Positions 1 through 9,307 of a DNA stretch of 64,000 nucleotides are shown here, in pieces. The DNA comes from Macrococcus hajekii (GTDB taxonomy: Bacteria; Bacillota; Bacilli; Staphylococcales; Staphylococcaceae), in NCBI RefSeq assembly GCF_004359505.1, contig NZ_SCWE01000001.1, positions 310,001 through 374,000 on the forward strand. Reading direction: 5' to 3'. Under the pieces are notes generated by a model. That model saw only the letters and a program-made list of their open reading frames with translations, was not told the origin of the DNA and did not search any database. The position numbers were made by a program, and so were the translations under genes. The number at the start of each line of letters is the position of its first letter. Within the stretch, counting starts at the first letter, position 1.

Positions 1-1
1 C

Positions 2-901
2 GCAAAAGTTAACGGTAAAATTGTGCCGATTGATTATGAGTTGCATACTGGAGATATTATTGAAATCCGGACATCCAAGCATTCATATGGACCGAGTCGG
101 GACTGGCTGAAGATTGTCAAATCTTCAAGTGCCAAAAGTAAAATTCGCAGTTTCTTTAAAAAACAGGACCGCTCAAGCAATATTGAAAAAGGTAAGTTTA
201 TGGTCGAAGCGGAGATTAAGGAGCAAGGCTACCGTTTAGATGAGGTCTTGACAGAAGATAACCTCAATACATTGAAAGGTAAATATAATTTCGGACATAT
301 TGATGATATGTATGCAGCTGTCGGATTCGGTGGATTGACAGCGAGCAATGTGGTGTCTAAGTTATCAGAGAAAGTTCGGATTAAACTAAAGGAACAGGCA
401 CTCAATCAAGTTCAGGAAGTAAATAAATCCTTATCGACTAAATCACATATTCAGACTGAATCCGGTGTCTATGTGGAAGGTATGGATAATATGCTGATTA
501 AACTGTCGAAATGCTGTAATCCCATTCCTGGAGATGATATTGTGGGATACATCACAAAGGGTCACGGTGTCAAAGTCCATCGTACGGAATGTCCGAATAT
601 CAAAGATGAGACAGACCGTTTGATCGATGTGAACTGGGTAGCGGCAATCGATCAGAATCAGACTTATCAGGTTGATCTTGAAATAACGGCCTATGATCAT
701 AATGGACTGCTGAATGAAGTGCTTCATGCAGTCAACTCGACTAAAGTCTCTCTTGTCCATGTTCATGGACGAGCGGATATCGATAAAAATGTGCGTATTA
801 ATATTGGTATTATGGTCAAAAATGTAGCAGAATTACAGAAGGTAGTCGATCGGATTAAACAGCTGAGTGACATTTATACGGTCAGCCGTATTTGGAATTA
901 G
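2..901 (+). CDS. relA: Bifunctional (p)ppGpp synthetase/hydrolase RelA/SpoT, C-terminal part only
   Basis: The reading frame is open at the left edge, so the catalytic half of this long Rel protein lies outside the window. What remains is the regulatory half. The first residues look like the end of a TGS domain. A helical stretch follows, then a conserved cysteine region around bases 512-600 with the pattern [16 protein letters not shown], and a C-terminal ACT (RRM-like) domain from about base 660. These domains sense uncharged tRNA on the ribosome and control alarmone synthesis in the stringent response. The gene ends with TAG nine bases before dtd, the usual staphylococcal neighbour. The call is secure for family; the length of the whole gene cannot be seen. 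Confidence 0.93.
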   Translation, partial: AKVNGKIVPIDYELHTGDIIEIRTSKHSYGPSRDWLKIVKSSSAKSKIRSFFKKQDRSSNIEKGKFMVEAEIKEQGYRLDEVLTEDNLNTLKGKYNFGHIDDMYAAVGFGGLTASNVVSKLSEKVRIKLKEQALNQVQEVNKSLSTKSHIQTESGVYVEGMDNMLIKLSKCCNPIPGDDIVGYITKGHGVKVHRTECPNIKDETDRLIDVNWVAAIDQNQTYQVDLEITAYDHNGLLNEVLHAVNSTKVSLVHVHGRADIDKNVRINIGIMVKNVAELQKVVDRIKQLSDIYTVSRIWN

Positions 902-910
902 AGGTGACTT

Positions 911-1363
911 ATGAGAGTAGTAGTCCAACGTGTCAGTCGTGCATCAGTCACAACTGATCAACGATGTGAATCAATAGAACAAGGATTTATGCTTCTAGTA
1001 GGTATTGGAGAAGAGACAACTGAAGCAGATTTAAAGGTGATGGCCAAAAAAATATCAGCTGCACGTCTTTTTGAAGACGCTGAAGGTAAGATGAATTTAG
1101 CCATCAAGGATATAGAAGGCAGCATTCTGTCTATTTCGCAGTTCACATTATATGGCGATGTAAGAAAAGGGAATAGACCTAGCTTTACAACAGCAAAAGA
1201 ACCGAAACAGGCAGCCGCTATGTATGAACAGTTTAATACGTTGCTAAGAGAAGAAGGCATTACAGTCAAGACGGGCGTCTTCGGTGCAGATATGGCTGTG
1301 GAACTAGTCAATGATGGACCGGTGACACTTGTTTATGATAGTCGGGAAGGCAAGATTCAATGA
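911..1363 (+). CDS. dtd: D-aminoacyl-tRNA deacylase
   Basis: Cytosolic editing enzyme that hydrolyses D-amino acids (for example D-Tyr) mis-attached to tRNA, and also glycine on tRNA-Ala. The 150-residue length is normal for DTD. Two family signatures are visible: SQFTLYGD at residues 76-83 and NDGPVT at 134-139, the latter being the cross-subunit GP motif that enforces chirality. The start ATG at 911 is preceded by GAGGTGA. Its last codons overlap the ATG of the following amidase gene (ATGA overlap), so the two are translationally coupled and probably co-transcribed with relA. Confidence 0.95.
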   Translation: MRVVVQRVSRASVTTDQRCESIEQGFMLLVGIGEETTEADLKVMAKKISAARLFEDAEGKMNLAIKDIEGSILSISQFTLYGDVRKGNRPSFTTAKEPKQAAAMYEQFNTLLREEGITVKTGVFGADMAVELVNDGPVTLVYDSREGKIQ

Positions 1364-2193
1364 AGCAGAATCGACTCTATCTGCTGCTAGGATTAGCAGC
1401 GGGTATTTTACTGGCTCTGCTGATTTTTGCTGTCATAACGATGGATAAGACAGATCCCACTGTCCTCAAAATGATTGAAGATGGAGAGCTTAGAACAGGA
1501 CCACAGGCAGCATATCCGGTTGTGTTCAAAGTTGAGAAAGGTGAGCGGCTGGATATTTATAAGCACGACGGTAAGTGGTATTACGTCGGTAATGATAAGA
1601 AGAAGGGCTGGATCGCCGGCTGGCATACTGACCTTGATATTGAACCGGATAAACTTGCATCCGCAGAACCTTTTAAAGGTAAAACGATTATATTGGACCC
1701 AGGGCATGGTGGATCCGATCAGGGAGCGAGTAGCAGGAAGGGTACGCTTGAAAAAGATATCACGCTTAAAACCGCTCTGATGCTAAGAGATAAACTGAAA
1801 AAAGAAGGCGCAAAAGTCATCATGACACGCGATGAGGATCAGTATGTTAAACTAGGGGATCGTAAAGCTGCAGGTGATGTTTTCATTAGTCTGCACAGTG
1901 ATGCTCTAACTGACACAGCGCCTCATGGTCTGACAGTGTATTACAATCAGGAATCACAGAAAGCACTGGCCGATACACTGCACTTTGCAATCAATAAGAA
2001 GACGCTTCTTTCCGATCGTGGAGTGAGACAGGAAAACTATCAGGTCATTCGCCAGACTAAAATGCCGGCAGTTTTACTGGAACTCGGCTATATCAGTAAT
2101 CCGACTGATGAGCGACTGATGAACGATAAAATTCATCGTCAGACCGTCACGACAGCTATTGTTGATGGTCTTAGGAATTATTTTATCTATTAA
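1360..2193 (+). CDS. lytH: LytH-like membrane-anchored N-acetylmuramoyl-L-alanine amidase
   Basis: Zinc amidase that removes stem peptides from glycan strands outside the membrane. The 277-residue protein has a short cytosolic N-terminus, one membrane anchor at about 5-27, an SH3-like domain at about 36-95 and an Amidase_3 domain from about 107 to the end. Zinc ligands can be placed at H116 (DPGHGG), E131 and H179 (SLHSD), with the catalytic Glu at 241 in LELGYISN. In S. aureus, LytH works with the polytopic membrane protein ActH to control where peptidoglycan synthesis occurs; that partner is not in this window. Position between dtd and hisS matches the staphylococcal order, which supports the name over other Amidase_3 proteins. 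Confidence 0.9.
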   Translation: MKQNRLYLLLGLAAGILLALLIFAVITMDKTDPTVLKMIEDGELRTGPQAAYPVVFKVEKGERLDIYKHDGKWYYVGNDKKKGWIAGWHTDLDIEPDKLASAEPFKGKTIILDPGHGGSDQGASSRKGTLEKDITLKTALMLRDKLKKEGAKVIMTRDEDQYVKLGDRKAAGDVFISLHSDALTDTAPHGLTVYYNQESQKALADTLHFAINKKTLLSDRGVRQENYQVIRQTKMPAVLLELGYISNPTDERLMNDKIHRQTVTTAIVDGLRNYFIY

Positions 2194-2194
2194 C

Positions 2195-2223
2195 TTGACT
2201 TTAATGCGGTGACGAAGTACTAT
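2195..2223 (+). promoter_or_regulatory. Probable promoter of the hisS-aspS T-box leader
   Basis: TTGACT at 2195-2200 and TACTAT at 2218-2223 are separated by 17 bases. They lie directly after the lytH stop and before the T-box leader. The -35 matches five of six consensus bases and the -10 four of six. The placement makes functional sense, but no start site has been measured. Confidence 0.5.
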
Positions 2224-2229
2224 GGATTT

Positions 2230-2470
2230 AATTGAAGATCTATACCGTTCGAGTCTATCAAAGCGACTCTGCTTATTTTTAGAGACATCTATAGTGCTGA
2301 AATTAGATGATTAGGCGTTTTGCTGTGAACAATAGACGAGGTAGTTCTATGAAAGTAGAACCGTCAGACAAACGATACTTGTCCTATTGAGAGGATACTT
2401 CTGTATCAATTAGGGTGGCAACACGGTCAATTCGTCCCTTATGCGTAATGCATAAGGGGCTTTTTTATAT
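2230..2470 (+). promoter_or_regulatory. T-box riboswitch leader of hisS-aspS
   Basis: The leader carries the T-box consensus AGGGTGGCAACACGG at about 2411-2425, followed by a terminator stem CCCTTATGCG / CGCATAAGGGG-like hairpin and a T-run ending near 2466. The variable base after TGG is C, which would pair with a G73 discriminator. That fits tRNA-Asp (G73) rather than tRNA-His (C73). Overlapping GAT triplets at 2306-2311 are a candidate Asp specifier, but I could not fold stem I with confidence. Uncharged tRNA should stabilise the antiterminator and allow transcription of hisS and aspS. Confidence 0.88.
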
Positions 2471-2486
2471 TTTAAGGAGGATTATT

Positions 2487-3749
2487 ATGATAAACATTCC
2501 TAAAGGGACTCAGGATATTCTGCCTGAGGAAACACCTAAATGGCAATATATTGAACGTCAGCTGATTGAAATCGCGAAAAGCTACAATTATAAAGAAATC
2601 CGTACACCTATATTTGAAAGCACGGATCTATTTGCACGAGGTGTGGGCGATTCAACTGATATCGTCCAGAAAGAAATGTATACATTTATGGATAAAGGTA
2701 ATCGCAGTATGACACTCCGTCCAGAAGGTACAGCAGCAGTTGTCAGAAGCTATATTGAGAATAAAATGCACGGTGCTGCTAATCAACCGGTCAAATTATT
2801 CTATAGTGGACCGATGTTCCGATATGAGCGTAAACAGAAGGGGCGTTACCGTCAGTTTGTACAGTTCGGTGTAGAAGCAATGGGTGCTGAGAATCCGGCT
2901 ATGGATGCTGAAGTGCTGCACATGCTCTATCATATCTATTCTTCATTCGGACTCAAAACGTTGAAACTTGTCATCAACTCAATTGGTGATATGGAGTCGC
3001 GTAAAGAATATAAGGAAGCACTTGTCGAGCACTTCACACCGCACATAGAGGACTTCTGTCAGGACTGTCAGAACCGTCTGCACACGAATCCAATGCGTAT
3101 CCTGGACTGTAAAGTTGATCGTGATCAGCCGGCTGTGAAATCCGCACCTAAGATTACGGAATATCTGAATGATTATTCCAGGAATTATTATGAAGAAGTT
3201 AAACAGCATCTAGATCGTCTTAATATTCCTTATGTTGAAGATGCCAATCTGGTTCGAGGCCTTGACTACTATACACATACGGCTTTTGAGATGATGAGTG
3301 AAGCTGAAGGCTTTGGAGCGATTACGACATTGTGTGGTGGGGGTCGCTATAATGGTCTGCTTGAGATGCTGGATGGACCAAGCGAAACAGGCATCGGTTT
3401 TGCGCTCAGCATCGAGCGTCTGCTCCTGGCACTTGAAGCAGAAGGCATTGAGCTTGAGACAGATGAGCGTCTTGATCTCTTTATGGTGACGATGCCAGAG
3501 ACGATGAATGAAGCGGTCAAACTTATTGCTGACCTTCGCGTGCAGGGCGTCAGAGCAGATATGGATTATCTGGACCGTAAGATGAAGGCCCAGATGAAGC
3601 AGGCAGACCGAGTGAATGCTGCTTATACTTTTGTACTCGGTGGCAATGAAATAGAATCAGGAACAGTCAAATTGAAAGAAATGACATCAGGTGAAGTCAC
3701 TGATGTGAAGATAGAAGATATCGCAGCATATTTGAAGGAGAGAGTATAA
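2487..3749 (+). CDS. hisS: Histidyl-tRNA synthetase
   Basis: Class II synthetase that charges tRNA-His. The start is the ATG at 2487, with AAGGAGG at 2474-2480; upstream in-frame codons fall inside the T-box terminator and are not coding. The 420-residue protein starts with the typical [13 protein letters not shown]. It contains the HisRS signature [13 protein letters not shown] at about residues 255-267 and motif GGGRYNGL at about 285-292, then an anticodon-binding domain at the C-terminus. It overlaps the aspS start by one base (TAATG), so the two synthetases form one T-box controlled operon. Confidence 0.96.
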   Translation: MINIPKGTQDILPEETPKWQYIERQLIEIAKSYNYKEIRTPIFESTDLFARGVGDSTDIVQKEMYTFMDKGNRSMTLRPEGTAAVVRSYIENKMHGAANQPVKLFYSGPMFRYERKQKGRYRQFVQFGVEAMGAENPAMDAEVLHMLYHIYSSFGLKTLKLVINSIGDMESRKEYKEALVEHFTPHIEDFCQDCQNRLHTNPMRILDCKVDRDQPAVKSAPKITEYLNDYSRNYYEEVKQHLDRLNIPYVEDANLVRGLDYYTHTAFEMMSEAEGFGAITTLCGGGRYNGLLEMLDGPSETGIGFALSIERLLLALEAEGIELETDERLDLFMVTMPETMNEAVKLIADLRVQGVRADMDYLDRKMKAQMKQADRVNAAYTFVLGGNEIESGTVKLKEMTSGEVTDVKIEDIAAYLKERV

Positions 3750-5524
3750 TGGAAAAACGTACGACATACTGTGGTCTTGTCACAGAAGAATATATTGGTC
3801 GGGAAGTAGTATTGAAAGGATGGGTACAGAAACGTCGTGACCTCGGCGGTCTTATCTTTATTGATTTACGCGACCGTGAAGGTATCGTACAGATTGTCTT
3901 CAACCCTGACTTCTCGCAGCAGGCACTGGAAGTTGCAGAGTCATTGCGCTCTGAATACGTCATTGAAGTGCGCGGTAAAGTAACAGAGCGTGATGCAGCG
4001 GTGATCAATCCGAAAATTAAAACCGGTAAAATTGAAGTGCAGGTAGCTGAAGTAAATATCATTAACAAAGCGGAGACACCCCCATTTCAGATTGAGTCAG
4101 AAGTAGATGTGGCTGAGGAAGTCCGCCTGAAATATCGTTACCTTGATCTTCGTCGTGAACCTCTGGCACAGACATTCCGTATGCGCCACCAGATTACACG
4201 CGCAGTCCGTAATTATTTAGATGAAGCTGGATTTTACGAGGTGGAGACACCTGTACTGACAAAATCAACGCCTGAAGGTGCGCGTGACTATCTCGTACCG
4301 TCACGTGTCCATGACGGAGAGTTCTATGCACTGCCGCAGTCTCCACAGATTTTTAAGCAGCTTCTCATGATTGGTGGATTTGATAAGTACTACCAGATTG
4401 TTAAATGTTTCCGGGATGAAGATTTACGTGCTGACCGCCAGCCTGAATTCACTCAGATTGACGTTGAGATGAGTTTCGTCGATCAGGAAGATGTTATCGC
4501 GATGAATGAAGGGATGATGGCTCGTATTATGAAAGACGTTAAAGGCATTGACGTTAAATTACCATTCCCGCGTATGACATATGAGGAAGCAATGCGCGAC
4601 TACGGTATCGATAAACCGGATACACGCTTCGATATGAAATTAAAAACGTTGAATGACTTAGCAGGGAAAATGGACTTCAAAGTATTTAAAGATGCAGTAG
4701 ATAATGGTGGAGCTGTGAAAGCTATCGTGGTTAAAGGTGCGGCTGATCAATACTCACGTAAAGATATTGATGCGCTGCAAGACTTTGCCAAAATCTACGG
4801 TGCAAAAGGTCTTGCCTGGGTTAAAGTGACTGATGACAGTCTGAACGGTCCGGTCGCGAAGTTCTTTGATGAAGACATCACTCAGGAGTTACTTGCTGCT
4901 ACTGAAGCAGCGACAGGTGACCTTGTGCTTTTCGTCGCTGATAAAGCAGACGTAGTGAATGCATCACTTGCTAACCTGCGTAATAAATTAGGTAAAGAGT
5001 TAGGTCTGATCGATGAAAACCAATATAATTTCTTATGGGTAACTGACTGGCCGCTCTTTGAATATGATGCTGATGCAGGCCGCTATTTTGCAGCGCATCA
5101 CCCATTCACTGCGCCGAAAAAAGAACATATCGACATGCTGCTCACTGATAAGGATAAAGTTCAGGCGAATGCCTATGATATCGTGCTGAATGGTTATGAG
5201 CTGGGTGGTGGCTCTATCCGTATCCATGATCAGGAGATGCAGGCGAAGATGTTCGAAGCACTCGGTTTCTCAGATGAGGAGGCACAGGAGCAGTTCGGCT
5301 TCCTGATGAATGCATTTAAATATGGTGCGCCGCCACATGGAGGTATCGCACTAGGTCTTGACCGTATGGTGATGCTGCTCTCTGACCGCACAAATTTACG
5401 TGATGTTATCGCGTTTCCTAAGACGGCATCTGCAACTTGTCTGCTGACTGATGCACCAAGCCCGGTTGATTCAGCACAGTTGGATGAACTCAGCTTAAAA
5501 TTAAATATTGATGAAGATAAATAA
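3749..5524 (+). CDS. aspS: Aspartyl-tRNA synthetase
   Basis: Class II bacterial-type AspRS of 591 residues. An N-terminal OB-fold anticodon-binding domain covers about residues 1-110. The catalytic core follows, with [10 protein letters not shown] at about 176, the motif 2 region [18 protein letters not shown] at about 220, a GAD insertion domain at about 300-420, and motif 3 GLDRMVML at about 535. The start ATG at 3749 overlaps the hisS stop by one base and is preceded by AAGGAGAG. Whether it is discriminating or also charges tRNA-Asn cannot be told from the sequence; no gatCAB genes are present in the window. Confidence 0.96.
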   Translation: MEKRTTYCGLVTEEYIGREVVLKGWVQKRRDLGGLIFIDLRDREGIVQIVFNPDFSQQALEVAESLRSEYVIEVRGKVTERDAAVINPKIKTGKIEVQVAEVNIINKAETPPFQIESEVDVAEEVRLKYRYLDLRREPLAQTFRMRHQITRAVRNYLDEAGFYEVETPVLTKSTPEGARDYLVPSRVHDGEFYALPQSPQIFKQLLMIGGFDKYYQIVKCFRDEDLRADRQPEFTQIDVEMSFVDQEDVIAMNEGMMARIMKDVKGIDVKLPFPRMTYEEAMRDYGIDKPDTRFDMKLKTLNDLAGKMDFKVFKDAVDNGGAVKAIVVKGAADQYSRKDIDALQDFAKIYGAKGLAWVKVTDDSLNGPVAKFFDEDITQELLAATEAATGDLVLFVADKADVVNASLANLRNKLGKELGLIDENQYNFLWVTDWPLFEYDADAGRYFAAHHPFTAPKKEHIDMLLTDKDKVQANAYDIVLNGYELGGGSIRIHDQEMQAKMFEALGFSDEEAQEQFGFLMNAFKYGAPPHGGIALGLDRMVMLLSDRTNLRDVIAFPKTASATCLLTDAPSPVDSAQLDELSLKLNIDEDK

Positions 5525-5525
5525 G

Positions 5526-5553
5526 TTGCATTCTTAATAAAAAGTGCTATTAT
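5526..5553 (+). promoter_or_regulatory. Promoter of the 6S RNA gene
   Basis: TTGCAT at 5526-5531 and TATTAT at 5548-5553 with a 16-base spacer, immediately after aspS and directly before the 6S RNA sequence. A start near 5560 would give a transcript of about 230 bases ending at the terminator at 5787. Confidence 0.65.
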
Positions 5554-5559
5554 AGAGTC

Positions 5560-5787
5560 ATAAGATGAATATCTGAAGGGTTCGACATTAGTTTTTCTAT
5601 TTTGACCTAACACTTTTTGATTAGGGAGCCAGATAGGTTTTCATGCTGAGCACACGCCTCTCCTGGAGGACGTGCAAGGTAAGAAACAGGGCACCCACCT
5701 GTTTATAGCAGGCCAAAATAATCAACTTTATCATGACGGCTCAGTCGGATGTTATCGGAATACAGGACTTCGGTCCTGTATTTTTTT
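5560..5787 (+). ncRNA. ssrS: 6S RNA (ssrS/bsrA type), sigma-A RNA polymerase regulator
   Basis: The 325-base gap between aspS and tcdA is the known location of 6S RNA (BsrA) in Bacillus and Staphylococcus. The sequence here resembles the staphylococcal 6S RNA as I remember it: GGGTTCGACATTAG near the 5' end, AAGAAACAGGGCACCCACCT in the 3' half, and CTCAGTCGGATGTTA facing the 5' strand. It ends in a strong terminator, AATACAGGAC-TTCG-GTCCTGTATT plus T-run (5759-5787). 6S RNA mimics an open promoter and sequesters housekeeping RNA polymerase in stationary phase. The 5' end is estimated from the promoter. Confidence 0.88.
5759..5787 (+). terminator. Rho-independent terminator of 6S RNA
   Basis: Perfect stem of AATACAGGAC and GTCCTGTATT around a TTCG tetraloop, followed by seven T residues. 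Confidence 0.9.
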
Positions 5788-5850
5788 ATGCATAAATACG
5801 AGTGATATGGTAGGATATAAGAACGAATATAGAGGAAAGTGTGTGAGTAG

Positions 5851-6615
5851 ATGAAACATCAATTTTCAAGAAATGAACTTGCCTATGGTAAAGAGGGACT
5901 GGATTTACTGAACAGTCAGACTGTTGCTATTCTTGGTGTTGGGGGCGTCGGATCATTTGCCGCAGAAGCACTGGCTCGAACTAATATTGGTCATATTATC
6001 CTGATTGATAAGGATGATGTGGATATAACGAATGTCAACAGACAGCTCCATGCATTGACGACGACAATCGGACAGTCAAAAGTAACTTTGATGGAGGAAC
6101 GTATCAAACTGATCAACCCTGACTGTCGCGTCACACCGATGCATATGTTCTATACAGAAGAAACATATGAAGAACTCTTCAGTTATGACATTGATTATAT
6201 CGTCGATGCATCGGATACCATCGTCTACAAGATCCACCTGATGAAGGAATGTCTGAAAAGGGACATCAAGATTATTTCGAGCATGGGTGCCGCGAATAAA
6301 ACGGATCCAACTCGTTTTAAAATAGCAGATATCTCAAAGACCCATACAGATCCGATGGCCAAGGTCATCCGAACGCGCCTGAAAAAAGAGCGCATTGTAA
6401 AAGGAATCCCGGTTGTGTTCTCTGACGAGAGCCCGATTGTCATACGTGAGGATGTAAAAGGATATGTGGGTAATCCGGATGCTGCTATTCGTAAAGCACA
6501 GATGCCACCTTCTTCAAATGCCTTCGTACCTAGTGTGGTCGGCCTGATCTGCGCGAGCTATGTGGTGAATGATATCTTAAAAGATATTCCGGTCAGACGT
6601 GTGAGGGATAAATAA
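5851..6615 (+). CDS. tcdA: tRNA threonylcarbamoyladenosine dehydratase (TcdA/YgdL, E1-like)
   Basis: ATP-dependent enzyme that cyclises the t6A37 side chain of ANN-decoding tRNAs to ct6A. The 254-residue protein belongs to the ThiF/MoeB/E1 superfamily. A Rossmann nucleotide-binding motif GVGGVGS is at about residues 29-35, and an IDKDDVDITNVNRQ segment typical of the fold follows. The conserved VVFSDE/SP segment and the late PS..AFVPSVVGL region match YgdL/TcdA rather than ThiF. In B. subtilis the same gene (yrvM) also follows aspS and 6S RNA. Upstream GAGGAAAG serves the ATG at 5851. It converges on rarA, sharing one terminator. Confidence 0.93.
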   Translation: MKHQFSRNELAYGKEGLDLLNSQTVAILGVGGVGSFAAEALARTNIGHIILIDKDDVDITNVNRQLHALTTTIGQSKVTLMEERIKLINPDCRVTPMHMFYTEETYEELFSYDIDYIVDASDTIVYKIHLMKECLKRDIKIISSMGAANKTDPTRFKIADISKTHTDPMAKVIRTRLKKERIVKGIPVVFSDESPIVIREDVKGYVGNPDAAIRKAQMPPSSNAFVPSVVGLICASYVVNDILKDIPVRRVRDK

Positions 6616-6649
6616 AAAGGAGTGACAGCACGGGCTGTCACTCCTTTTT
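6614..6649. terminator. Bidirectional terminator between tcdA and rarA
   Basis: A 15-base-pair perfect stem (arms 6614-6628 and 6635-6649) with A-run on the left and T-run on the right serves both convergent genes. It begins within the tcdA stop codon and its right arm contains the last codons and stop of rarA (6638-6649), a very compact arrangement. Confidence 0.92.
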
Positions 6650-7888
6650 GATATTATCATAGACTTGTTTAAACTGAGCTTCTGATTTACTGGTGTCTTT
6701 AGGAGAATAGTAACGGGCTTTCTGTAGATTGTCAGGGAGATATTGCTGCTTGACATGCCCGCCTGGATAATTGTGCGGATAAAGGTAGCCTGTTGCATTT
6801 CCCAGGTCTTTTGCACCCGCATAATGGCCATCTTTTAAATGCTTCGGAATCTCACCTGATCGACCTTTACGCACATCGCTGAGCGCAGCATCGATAGCAG
6901 TGATGCCAGAGTTGGATTTTGGACTCAGACAGAGTTCGATCACTGCCTGAGCCAGTGGAATACGTGCCTCAGGGAAACCGAGGCGTTCTGCTGCTTCAAT
7001 GGCTGTCAGCGTGCGTGAAGCAGCTTGAGGGGAGGCGAGGCCGATATCCTCAAAGCTGATGACGAGGAGTCTGCGTGCAATAGTCGGCAGGTCACCGCCC
7101 TCAATCAGTCGTGCTAAGTAATGAAGTGCAGCATCAACGTCACTGCCGCGAATAGATTTCTGAAACGCGCTCATCACATCATAATGAAAATCGCCGTCTT
7201 TATCAAAATTGAACGATGATTTTTGAAGACAGTCCTCTGCATCCTGACGTGTGATGTGTACCGGTTCCTCAGCTGATAGAACAGCAAGTTCAAGTGCATT
7301 CAAACTGGCCCGGATATCACCACCTGCTGCCTGAACGAAATGTTCCATTGCCTGCTCATCAATATTTATCGCACGGTCGCCGAAGCCATGATCTTTATCA
7401 TGGATGGCGCGCTCTATTGCCTGTCTGATATCACTGGGCGTAAGCGGCTGTAGTTCAAATATCTGTGTACGTGAACGGATGGCAGGATTAATGGCATGGT
7501 ACGGATTTGAAGTAGTTGCACCGATCAGTATGATATGGCCATTCTCAAGGTGAGGCAGCAGAAAATCCTGTCTGGCTTTATCGAGACGGTGTATTTCATC
7601 CAGCAGCAGAATAACCTGTCCGGACATTTTAGCTTCTTCAGCGACAATCTGCATATCTTTCTTCGTGTTAGTGACTGCGTTCAGTTGTCTGAACTTGGCA
7701 TCAGTTGAGCCTGCAATGGCTCGTGCGATACTTGTTTTACCTGTACCTGGAGGGCCATAGAGAATCATGGAAGATAATCTTCTGGCATTGACCATGCGTC
7801 TGATGATGCCTTTGTCTCCTACTAGGTGATTCTGTCCGATGACATCATCAATCGTCGTCGGACGCATTCGATAAGCTAAAGGTTCCAT
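6638..7888 (-). CDS. rarA: Replication-associated recombination protein A (MgsA/RarA AAA+ ATPase)
   Basis: AAA+ ATPase related to clamp loaders that acts at stalled replication forks and interacts with SSB. The 416-residue length is typical. Walker A GPPGTGKT is at residues 45-52, Walker B LLLDEIH at 94-100, and sensor I GATTSNP follows at about 123-129. A helical MgsA C-terminal tetramerisation domain contains IALAQAVIELCLSPKSN-like sequence. The ATG at 7888 has AGGAGG seven bases upstream. It is divergent from cymR, with an 84-base promoter region between them, and convergent with tcdA. Confidence 0.96.
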   Translation of the reverse strand: MEPLAYRMRPTTIDDVIGQNHLVGDKGIIRRMVNARRLSSMILYGPPGTGKTSIARAIAGSTDAKFRQLNAVTNTKKDMQIVAEEAKMSGQVILLLDEIHRLDKARQDFLLPHLENGHIILIGATTSNPYHAINPAIRSRTQIFELQPLTPSDIRQAIERAIHDKDHGFGDRAINIDEQAMEHFVQAAGGDIRASLNALELAVLSAEEPVHITRQDAEDCLQKSSFNFDKDGDFHYDVMSAFQKSIRGSDVDAALHYLARLIEGGDLPTIARRLLVISFEDIGLASPQAASRTLTAIEAAERLGFPEARIPLAQAVIELCLSPKSNSGITAIDAALSDVRKGRSGEIPKHLKDGHYAGAKDLGNATGYLYPHNYPGGHVKQQYLPDNLQKARYYSPKDTSKSEAQFKQVYDNIKKE

Positions 7889-7972
7889 AATGAGCCTCCT
7901 ATATTTAAATTTTACCTTATTTTAGCGCAAATTGTGATAGAATTGAAACCAAGAGTAAAGGAGCAAACAGCT

Positions 7973-8392
7973 ATGAAAATTTCAACAAAAGGCCGTTATG
8001 GCCTGACATTAATGATTAGTCTGGCAAAGCGCTACGGTGAAGGTGCGATATCCTTAAAGACGATTGCCGAGGAAAATGATCTGAGTGATCTTTATTTGGA
8101 GCAGCTCGTCGGTCCTCTGCGCAATGCAGGATTAATTCGCAGCATTCGTGGGGCAAAAGGAGGCTACCAGCTTATGAAAGCCCCCGCTGATATTACAGCA
8201 GGTGATATTATTCGATTGCTGGAAGGACCTATTACTTTAGTGGAAGCACTTGAAGATGAGCCCCCTGCACAACAGCAGCTTTGGATTAAAATTCGTGATG
8301 CTGTCAAAGAAGTGCTTGATGAGACGACACTTGAAGACTTGATGAACTATCGTCAGGAAGAACTCATTCAAGGTTACATGTACTATATTTAA
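7973..8392 (+). CDS. cymR: Rrf2-family cysteine metabolism repressor CymR
   Basis: Rrf2-family winged-helix repressor of 139 residues. In Bacillus and Staphylococcus, CymR with the cysteine synthase CysK represses sulfur uptake and cysteine biosynthesis genes. The true start is the ATG at 7973 (MKISTKGRYGLT), with AAAGGAG at 7957-7963; in-frame codons back to 7934 lie before the ribosome binding site. The N-terminal helix-turn-helix is followed by the family's RGAKGGYQL wing. None of the conserved cysteines that bind iron-sulfur clusters in IscR are present, which fits CymR. The gene precedes iscS-mnmA in staphylococci. Its terminator is split by an insertion sequence starting 15 bases after the stop. 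Confidence 0.93.
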   Translation: MKISTKGRYGLTLMISLAKRYGEGAISLKTIAEENDLSDLYLEQLVGPLRNAGLIRSIRGAKGGYQLMKAPADITAGDIIRLLEGPITLVEALEDEPPAQQQLWIKIRDAVKEVLDETTLEDLMNYRQEELIQGYMYYI

Positions 8393-8407
8393 AAACGGCT
8401 CAGACTC
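8391..8407 (+). other. Left half of interrupted terminator plus 3-bp target duplication
   Basis: AAAAACGGCTCAGA, beginning inside the cymR stop, is the left arm of a terminator whose right arm TCTGAGCCGTTTTTT lies at 9888-9902. CTC at 8405-8407 and CTC at 9887-9889 flank the insertion sequence as a 3-base target duplication. Removing the element and one CTC restores a palindrome GGCTCAGACTCTGAGCC followed by a T-run. Confidence 0.88.
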
Positions 8408-8495
8408 TGTAGTGAACCCAAAAAGTTGAACTTTTTATCAGACTAATTTCATCAAGACAAGATTCCTGTATTCGACAGGGGTCTTGTCTTTTATT

Positions 8496-9254
8496 TTATT
8501 TTCTTCTGATGTGGTTGTAATAGTGTATATAATCAGTAATTTCTTTGGCTGATTCATCGAATGAACTATCTCCATAAAACATCTCCTGCTTTAATATAGC
8601 AAAGAAATTCTCCATTGGAGAATTGTCTAGACAGTTCCCTTTTCTGGACATACTTTGAAAGATATTATTTTCCGTCAGTCTCTTTATCCACTTTTTATTC
8701 TGGTAATGCCAACCCTGGTCAGAATGAATGGTAGTTCTGTAAGGTAATTCTGGTATGGCATCTATTGTCTTATCCAAACTTTCTAGTACGAAATTCATAT
8801 CTGGACTTTCACTTATAGAGTACGAAATGATTTCTTTGGTACAAACATCCATGACTGTTGACATATATAGCTTTGTTCGTCCATTTAGAATACTGAACTG
8901 GGTCACATCAGTAAGCAGTTTCTGATAAGGTCTATCTGAAATAAATCTTCGATTTATCTTATTCTTGGCGATCCTTCCCAACTGTCCTTTATATGATTTA
9001 TAGGCTCTATTTCTATGTTTAAACTTTACACACAGTAACTTATTTTCTTTCATCAGTCTTAGCACTTTTTTATGATTGACCCTGTATCCCATCAATTTAA
9101 GTTCAACTGTTACTCTGCGATAACCCGTTCTACCTTTATGAGTAGTCACGATATTCTTAATTGCTTGAACCAGTTCACTATCCTTCTGATCAGTGGTCTT
9201 TAAATGAATCTTCCAGTAATGATAGACGCTCTTAGCGATTTCAGCTGCTTTCAA
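8496..9254 (-). CDS. IS3-family transposase OrfB (DDE integrase domain), C-terminus frameshifted
   Basis: Catalytic part of the transposase. A helix-turn-helix-like N-terminus (HTH_21) precedes an rve integrase core with the three acidic residues in LLTDVTQFS, IHSDQGWHYQ and LDNSPMENFFAILK. Translation normally comes from a -1 shift out of orfA at 9347-9353, which gives an OrfAB fusion of about 445 residues; the ATG at 9254 is only the first ATG in frame. The frame ends early at 8496 within YYNHIRRK. The expected family ending, DKTPVEYRN, is present one frame away and runs to a TGA at 8438-8440. One extra A in the A-rich stretch near 8499-8502 would explain this. Confidence 0.88.
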   Translation of the reverse strand: MKAAEIAKSVYHYWKIHLKTTDQKDSELVQAIKNIVTTHKGRTGYRRVTVELKLMGYRVNHKKVLRLMKENKLLCVKFKHRNRAYKSYKGQLGRIAKNKINRRFISDRPYQKLLTDVTQFSILNGRTKLYMSTVMDVCTKEIISYSISESPDMNFVLESLDKTIDAIPELPYRTTIHSDQGWHYQNKKWIKRLTENNIFQSMSRKGNCLDNSPMENFFAILKQEMFYGDSSFDESAKEITDYIHYYNHIRRK

Positions 9255-9307
9255 GATTTCACTTAATTTAAAGTCAGTTTGATTCCTTAGTTCAATTATA
9301 GCAGCAA

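Noticed and set aside
2415-2486. N-terminal extension of hisS from 2415
   Set aside because: It runs through the T-box and terminator, whereas the ATG at 2487 has an ideal AAGGAGG.
5672-5854. Open frame of 60 codons after aspS
   Set aside because: It lies inside the 6S RNA and its terminator, with no ribosome binding site; the sequence is explained by the RNA gene.
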